The translations under genes were made by a program, and so were the position numbers. A stretch of DNA of 64,000 nucleotides from the NCBI GenBank assembly GCA_037043455.1, contig JAWPHD010001821.1:137501-201500 (forward strand), read 5' to 3'. This DNA comes from Cyrtodaria siliqua (Eukaryota > Mollusca > Bivalvia > Adapedonta > Hiatellidae). Shown here one piece after another: positions 52,201 to 61,200 of the stretch. The notes beneath the pieces were generated by a model, which saw only the letters and a list, made by a program, of their open reading frames with translations, did not search any database and was not told the DNA's origin. Positions within the stretch are counted from its first letter, which is position 1. Each line of letters begins with the position of its first letter.

Positions 52201-55200
52201 TTGAACGGTATTTGATGTTTGTCTTAAATCTTGTCTCGTTGTACCCCTTAACGGCTTGTTCTCTTGTTGCTCAGTCTTCTGCCAAGTCATTGAGTGTTTT
52301 CTTTGTGGCTTTCTAGGCTTTTGTTTTTTTATATTATATAAACATGATCATTGATGTGTTTTACTTATAGTGCCTATTAATGCTGCCTTGTTTGTTAGAG
52401 ATATAAACTAACGGAGATATCTTTATTCACACTGTCCCGTTTTATATGGATGACAATAGGGTAAGAGTGATGTTTGGTGCATCATAGAACCTGGTTTAAG
52501 CATCTGGCGGCCTTTTTCGCCACTGACCGTTCCAAGGCGGTAGCCCTATTATCAAACCTTTCATGTTTGTGATGTCATATCTTGCCTTTTATTCACCTTG
52601 GTGGGGTTTTTTTTGTTTTCTGTGCGTGTTTGTGGTTGAATGTGGTCCCTAAATGCTGCATTTTCTGTTCGAATTTTTTATCCACGTTTTTTTTTAGTTT
52701 TCTTTGGAAAATATGTCTCTTATCAAAACATCAGAAAATCATGTATGTTAAAATTATCTTGATGTTGTTGAGTGGTAAAATTATACAGGCTGATTTAACT
52801 CAGATTGGATTATTGATTTATTTTCTGAATTTACCAGCAAAAGGAATGTAAACTATAGTCCTCAAAATAATTTAAGCACCTAGTTTAGAGTTGGGTCATA
52901 TTTAAAGTGCTGTAATTGACCATTTTTATGAACATGACACTGTTATATTACTGTTCTATTTTGTAGTACTTAACTTATTTTGAGTATATTATCAAATATA
53001 GTTTGTAAATGTATTTGCTCTATTTTATGACTACAGTTACGGTATACAACTGTGAGAAACTGGCGAGTGATTGTGGCCGCTGTAAGACATTAAACAAGAC
53101 CAGGTATAAATGTGATTTGTGTGAGACTGGTGTCTGTGGCTACAGTGGATCTCAGTGTAATATAACTGATACATGTCCAGCTCCTGTCATTACAAAGGTT
53201 TGTATGGTTTGTAGAGTGCTGTTTAACGACAATTATAGTGTTTTGCCTATAATCAGATCCACAACAATGATCATTACAATTGGTACTTGTTGTTGAAGAG
53301 TGTGTCATTGTCGCAGGATGACCCTAGTGGTTGGGGCTAACTCAGAAAAGAATCTATGACGGTGAATGCATTTTCATAAGTTTAATGCAACTTTTAAAAT
53401 ATGTTTAATATATATACAATTATCTCAAAAAAAACAAGCGAATACACAGATGAAATATGAAAAGAATGTTCTCATGAACGTTTAAGACGTTCTTAGTATT
53501 GTTAGAAATACTGAATGTGTCGACTGATTATATACGACACTAAAGTGTTGTTAAAGTTGTAACAATGTTGATCTATGATCTAGCGCGATAACTGTGATGC
53601 GCGAGAGCTCATGAATATGACGATGCGCTAATCCAATGGGTGATTGTCATCAAATGCCTTCTATAAGGATTGATGACGCGATATGTATGATGATTAACCT
53701 CCACTGAGGTTGTTGATGATGTTCCTCCAGTGAGGACTGATAACGGGCCCACCTCGTGTCCCGGGGGTTGTCGCTACTAGAACCTGGCCATGTTGCGCAG
53801 GTACGGGGACCATCTCCACCGCTCTTAACGTTATGCGTGGAAGCTTAGCTCCACTGCGGAAGGCTTATATCAAAACCTGGATGGCTTATATCCAACCCTG
53901 GATGGCTTAGGCTGTAATTATACATACGTTTTAGATGTCGGTTGATAAACATAACAATCTTGCATAATTATCATTACTCAAACAAATTATTATTTAATAA
54001 ATATATGTAAGCTGTTCTAATGATCATATATACATATTCTACAACGCCATGTATACGCCATGTACGTCGCTGTTAACCAATGCCCCTAATACATGTAATA
54101 TACAACGTTATAAAATCACTCGTATATTACACTCACTGAGTTATGCATGCACACATGTATGTCAACTAATGCCCATATTATACAACGCTATGCATACGCG
54201 TCGAACATTTATACTAGTCACTCATCTCATTGTTAACTAATGCACCTAATATACAATGCTATCAATTCAATCGTGTATTACAATCACTGAGTTATACGCC
54301 AACGTTAACTAATGTACCTATTATATACAACGTTATCAAAGTAATATTGTTTTACAATTAATGATCAATTACAATAATTGCATCTAATAAAGTAACTTCA
54401 AAATCATATGCTAGTCTCAAGTAAATGTTTGAGAAACATCAAAGCTAACCGGATGTCGTAACCGCCAACCAAGATGGCGCCGCCCACTGAATACAAATGT
54501 ACGATAAAAGTTAATAAAATAAATACTGACCACATAGTGCCTGTGAATTTCGCCGTCCATCTCCTGCTCCAAACAAAGCAACTATCGAGCAATCCCGGCC
54601 ACAACTAGAAGACAATGGATTTTATAGCAAACGTAACGCCCAAACTATTATTTCCCCCGTTCAGTCCGTGACAAACGTGGCTAAATCTGCAGTATGGAAT
54701 CTACACGAAAGGACCCTTACACAATTTTGCCTTTTAAGGAGATATTTTTGCATGCATTAGCACAAAACTAAACTTATTAAACGGCCCTTCCGGACGACCT
54801 CTGGCGGCCACTTAAAATGTGCACGCTTTTCCAAGTTACCTGAATATATCATGGATATTGTGAATTTGGTTCAACTAAACAATGAATTAAGGTGAAACTA
54901 ACAGGTGCTTACAAGAGCTATATGCGACCAATACGCTCTACCCGTGACATTTTGTGACAGTCATATAAAGCCTAAATGTAAGATCATAGATATGGTACAA
55001 ACTTGCAAAACCTGGCGTTGTAATCGTCCAAAACATGCTACTCTAGAAAAAATACGGTTAGTTGGTTTATTTGTTTGATTTGTTTAACGTCATTATAGCA
55101 CATTGTAGGCATGGTTAGTTGGAGTATATTTGTTTATTAAGCACACGTGGCAAAAATCACTAATCATAACTTATAGCTACTGAGTCTCGATATCAATTCA

Positions 55201-58200
55201 CCAGCTCATGTCGAAATCGGGACATCATTTATTGTATAGACATCGACCAGTGCACATCGTACCTGTACACAGGTAACATTATGATTTGCAGAATAAAAAA
55301 AATGCCTCTTTCGGGACTCGAACACACGATCTTCTGATTTTAAGTCAGGTGCTCTATCCACTGAGCTATAACGCTTCTTGAGAAAATGGTATACAAACTA
55401 CCATTTATTATGAGGCAAAATAAACATAAAATAACATATTTGAACGCAACTCAAGATGAATCCATAAATATATAGTCCATCGTGTCGGACGTGTAAATTA
55501 ACATTGCCTGGTGTATTACTATATGTTATTAATATGAAAATAATATTCCGCCTCAAAATAACCATATCTCGACTTGTTATGTAACGCTTGATGAGTTTGT
55601 GTGGGCGCTAGTTATAACGTAGTGCCTATTTAGTGTTAATAATGACAGAACATACCAATAAACTTGCCCAAGGGCAGTGGTTCAAATCCCGTTTCGGGCA
55701 AGATTTTTTTTTTCACATTTATTCTGAAGCCGTATATCATGTATAATTATCGATATTACCTGTACGAAGGCTAAATAAAAATGTGATATTTTACGCATCG
55801 ATTTCTGCCTTATATACCGACTATTTGGGTGTTCGTCGATTTGAAACTACTTCACACGTGACTCATTCATATTCATGAGTTATTACCAGTTAAAATAGAC
55901 ACTTTGTAGCTTTAAGGATGTTGGCTGGACAAGTTTAGTCATTTTCAAGTCTATGATTTTTTTATATACCTTTATTTGATTATATAATTATTTCATTGTT
56001 TGCATTCTAATAGATATGGATAGGATTTAATACAGAAACATTTACAATTTTAAGCAATTTCTTCATATTTGTTCGTCATTTGTGATCCCTGTGTGGTTGC
56101 TGGGGTAGAATACAACCACTGCAAATCCCGCTAGAGGCAGAGGGGTAGGACCTCACCCCACCCACCCACCCCTCATCATATTCATTTTGTCATTTGTTTA
56201 TCATGCTCATTCAAGGTTTTCTTCATGACACCGCATATGCAAATGTGGAAACGTGGCTCCATCGTAAATGGAGTGTATACAATAGAAATTGCAGCAACTC
56301 TGCAGTTCTGCAGGTTAGAAGGTTCTAGGCCCATTCTCCATATTTTATCTAGATGTAAATGGAGGATGAGCCTGGCATGTTCATCCCTGTTTGGCGCCAT
56401 ATAACATTTCTTGTGTTGGTGCGCCGTAAAAGCCCATTTTAACTCAATTCTTCATTTGTGAAATGAAGAAAATAGCGGGTATGGTTAGTTCTGATTATAA
56501 TTTACCCTTCTGTTATAGAAAAGTATTTGTTTTGTTTTTTAAATAGGGAAATAAGCATATAAAAGTGCATATTGAGCTAATGTTATACTCGACCTCATGT
56601 CAAAATTGTATGTATAGTATTATACATTAAAACTTTTTAAAATAAAGACAGCATGTGTGTAATTTAAAGCATCTTTGGTATAAATACATTAGAAGCCTGG
56701 TATTTATGTATATATTTACTTGTTTTGAAAGGAATGTCATAACACCTTGTCATATATAAGTTTTAAAGTTAAAGAAGTTGAGCAATACAACATACATTTT
56801 ATCATTTTTAGTTTTGAAATAAAAAAATGGATTACGGTCCACATATGTTTGCTATTTTAGGAAAACAAACAAGTAAGGACTCCATTTGCTTGTGTATGTT
56901 TTGAACGATATGCATGTAATGATGTAATTGAAAAGTAATCGCTGTTTTTAAATAAGTTAAATGTTATGAAAATAAAGTGAATATATTCAATAACTTTATT
57001 TCTCCTCTTTTCTATGACATTTTAGAGTTAAAAATACTTCTTAAAATACCGCGTGTGCAAAGCAAATGTGCGATGACCTACACCTTTTTGATGCTTTTGC
57101 ATTTAAAGAATGCAGCATTCAAGTCATAATTCGAACATTCTACTGTACCAAAAAAGCTTTAAATATCAGTTTAAAAAAAACAGAACTACGTTCTTTCACA
57201 GCCAACCCCCTTAATGTCATCGTTGGAGTATAAAAATAGCATCTCCGTGAACTTAACTCCCTTGTTAAGGGGAGGTCACTCCCATCGTCGTTCCAAGAAC
57301 AGTTTACTCCCTTCTCTATATGGTACCCTGCTCGCCTATCTTCGCTTTCGCTTGGACAGGTTACCAGACAGAGGAGATTAATGTGACGTCACATAGTTCA
57401 ATGTTAGGTCAACGCGTCATTAGGTAAACACATATCAGAGCGTTATCAAAACAAAGCAAAATCAAGTCTAGGTCATCTGCGACGCTTGCTTGTTTTCAAG
57501 ACAAATGTCTAGAATAGTTCTCCTAAAAAGATTTGACTTTTGCCGGGATACTGGTATCGTTTCTGATTGGCTGAGACAACAACACCTGCTATCCAAGATA
57601 AACAGAAAAGCAGAAAGAGAATACATTTATAAATAAACAAAGAGAGAAATGTCATCATTATATCGAAGTAGTAAATGTGGATGGTTAGAAATACTTTAAT
57701 ACAAAAAAAATACAGTCACGTGCTTCTGATTACAAATTTGTTTCTGCACAAACGGTCAAGACGTTTGTATTTACAATCAAGCGTCGAATATGATCAAAAC
57801 TAGGTACTTAAGATATTTCTCTCTATAATCTCAGATTCGTATTTATAGTTCAAATTAGGTATTTAACGATTCACTTGAATTATATTGAAACAAACGCATA
57901 CTGCGTACTGTAGCATGCATAGGAAGGAACTGCTTTGGCCGAGTGGTTAGCCTATTAGCAAATTTGACTTTTGATCTCGGTGGGGTCACGTCTCGTGTTT
58001 TTAAAATACACTTTCTCAGTATTTTTTCCGATAAAGTACTACGAAAGTATACCACCCTTTAGAGGGGATGTAAAATCGTCGGTCCCGCAGGGAGTGTCAT
58101 ACTTTATGCACGTTAAAGATCTCGCTAAGCTAATTTGACACAATAAACAAGGCCTCCATGATGATCAGAACTGAGGTTATGTCTTAACAACAGAAAGGAA

Positions 58201-61200
58201 CAGGGAGTTCAGCACCACTCGTCGGAATGGGTTAGAGTATGCCCCCTACCCATCCCCAGTATGTTGCCAACATTAAGTGTTGAACCCCGTCATTCCGCCA
58301 AACATATGTTTGTGTCCTGAAATGTTAAATTCAGAGGGCAACACTATTCAAATTAACATTAAGAAAGTATACTATACAATTTCATTTATAAAAAGTACCT
58401 TAACAAGCAAAACGATCCGCCCAAAGAAACGCTATCAAAAACTTAAAATGTTAAGTTGCCACAACCCCTCCAATAGAACGCACCTACACAACTGATACAC
58501 GCTGGGTGATAACTGATAATGGTCCGTACTGGGCATGGTCCATGCCTCCATTAACGTTCGATATACGTTATAAGGTCACGATTGCATAACAGTTAAATGG
58601 GCATGAACCAGTAATCGCCATTGGTAGGTAACCTCCTTAAGAGAACTCTATAATTCTCGCAGGTGCCATTGTCTAAGATCCGTGTCTGTAAACAGACATC
58701 GGATCGCCAATTGTAGATTGGAAGCAAGGAAATATTAAGAAAGTCTAGAAAAAGCACAGAGGCGTTATCAGTTATCAAAGTATATTGTATAGCATCTGAT
58801 CCAAATGATTTGATCTGCCAGTTATTCCAAACTACGGCTTTTGACGACTTTAATATTCGTAATATTTGTATAACTAAAAAGCTACTCAATCAGGGTTACC
58901 GTTACCATAAACTTCGTAAAACCTTTGCAAAATTTTATTATCGTAACACTGATCATCTTTTAAAATATAAAAGTAATTTAAGGACTCTTCTGCGACAAGG
59001 ACTATCACAACCTGACTTCTATGGTGATGTGATTTATAAACTTCGTAAGATTCTTGGTCATGATCACTTTCATACTATCTTTGTTAAACTTGTTAAAAAG
59101 TTTATCAAAAGAGGTTATGACCCTATCATTTTGCAACGTACTACATGCTTGGTGGTGGACCCTTTTACAGTTCGCCACTATGTTTTCCTCTTTAATTGTA
59201 CAATGACCGGACAGGCTATGGACCCTATGATGACGCCTACCTAAATCCCATTGGGACGGTGGCATTTGATGGTTGTCTATGATCTTTCTTGTCGTGCCCT
59301 TAATGGTTTATTCTCTTATTGCTCTAGCTTTTGCCAAGTCATTGAGTACCTTCATTGTGGCTTTCTAGGATATTTTTTGTTTTGTATTATATTTACACGA
59401 GCATATTTGTGTTGGAACGGTCAGTGGCAAAGTCGGCCACTGGGGGTTTAAACCGGTTCTAGGGTGCACCAAACCTCACACTTACCCTACTATTATCCCA
59501 TTAAACAGGACAGTGTAAATAAAGAATTCCCCGCCATGATCTAATCTCTAACCAACAAGGCAGCATCAATAGGCAAAATAAGTAAATACAAAATAAAATA
59601 GCATAGAAAGCCACAAAGAAGGTACTCAATGACTTTACAGAAGCATGTATTTACTGTATTTAACTATCATATGCTAATAGTTTAACTTATTTTGTGAAAA
59701 AGAATATATTTTTTGATGAAAATGTTTATCGTGGGTCAAGTATCGTAATGCATATCCTATCTTGAGCATAGAGTGTCGTTGCAGCCCTATAAAATAAGTT
59801 GCATGCCGCCAAGACACCATGAATTGCCGCCAAGACGCCATGAATGTCCAAGAAAAGAATACATATGTCGACTCTCCATTGTTTGTGATTGTTTAAGACT
59901 TAATGCTGCTTTACGTAGAGCTCAGCATTAATAACCTGCAACTGATGGTTTGACAATCAACTTGCAATCGTTTTTTCTTTTAGAATGAAGTATATGCTTA
60001 GGAGCTTAGCAGCAGAGCTGCCAGGACCCCCTGTAGTTTGAACGGAGGTGTGGGGTCAAAGTAATTTGAGAAAAAAATAGTGACAGCATGAACCAGAACT
60101 AGTTGTGAAATGTTAACTCAATTTGACTTAAACTTAGAAATATGTTCTTTTTAAAACATCTAAACCGCTGCGTATAAATAGGTGAAACATAATTCGCGTA
60201 TGTGCTGTTTGATTTAAGGTCAATGTCCGGTCCGTAACTTATTTTCATTTTCTGTCCAGTGGCGTTTTGTGTTGAGCTAGCTATGAGGCAGTGCCTTGTT
60301 CGTATTATAAAAATAGCATCTTCGTGCAATTTACTGATGCAATATGATGTTTATTATGTGTGTTATATTACAGATAGTACCAATGGATGGACCGTGGCAA
60401 GGTTGTACACGTGTTACTATTTCTGGTACAAATCTTGGATTAGACAAGTCTTATAGTAACAAGGTCACACTAGCCGATACTCCCTGCACAGTAATTGAAG
60501 TTGTTCCAGATCCAGACAGCCATGATTTTGAACGACCAATGACAAAAGAGTGGGTTTGGTTTATTGTATTCTCATAAGTTACATCATGAAATTTGTAGAC
60601 TAGAGACGTACTTTGGATTACTTGTGTCTTTCTATCACGCTGTTTCAGTGCTTTCGCGCTTTTTAACTTTTGCAATATAGCCTTATCTGGACATTCCATA
60701 AATAGGTTTCTTAACTAGACCATCAATAAACAAACTCAATCAACATTTACACCTGTGCCATTGTGTGGATCTTAAGATGACCTAAAATACTAGCATCCAA
60801 ATGTATAATGATGAATGTATATTGTTAGTTGATTGTATTGAATGGCACAGGAATGGAACATAATATAGATACCATAATTATCAATGTTATGTGTGTTCAT
60901 TCCAGTTGTTTGCTATAATATTTGATACATGACTAAGCAGTGTTGATCCGGCCACCATTAAAAGAAAGTCAGTGCCATTTAGAAATACCTTGCCATAATA
61001 CATGTCCCTTACTCATGGGTTCATTCCAGTATTTTAGTTTAAGTAGTTTCATATTGCAGCAATATCCAACAAGTACAAATAAAAAAGACATACACTTACC
61101 TAATTGATGATATTTTTAATGGAGTGTCCCTATTGAACAATATTTTGATAATGCATAACAGTTAGAATGAACTCAGTATCACACTTAGTTGATATGTAAT

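Larger units (their letters stand above)
58500..59970 (+). repeat. Dispersed repeat R5, copy split by a retroelement
   Basis: 58500-58830 and 59785-59970 match 2860-3385 inverted. The sequence between (58835 to about 59780) is retroelement and unmatched sequence absent from the other copy. Confidence 0.75.

Noticed and set aside
55303..55375. tRNA gene on the minus strand with TAA-like anticodon
   Set aside because: It lies inside a repeated element whose other copy carries a decayed version; the stems are imperfect.
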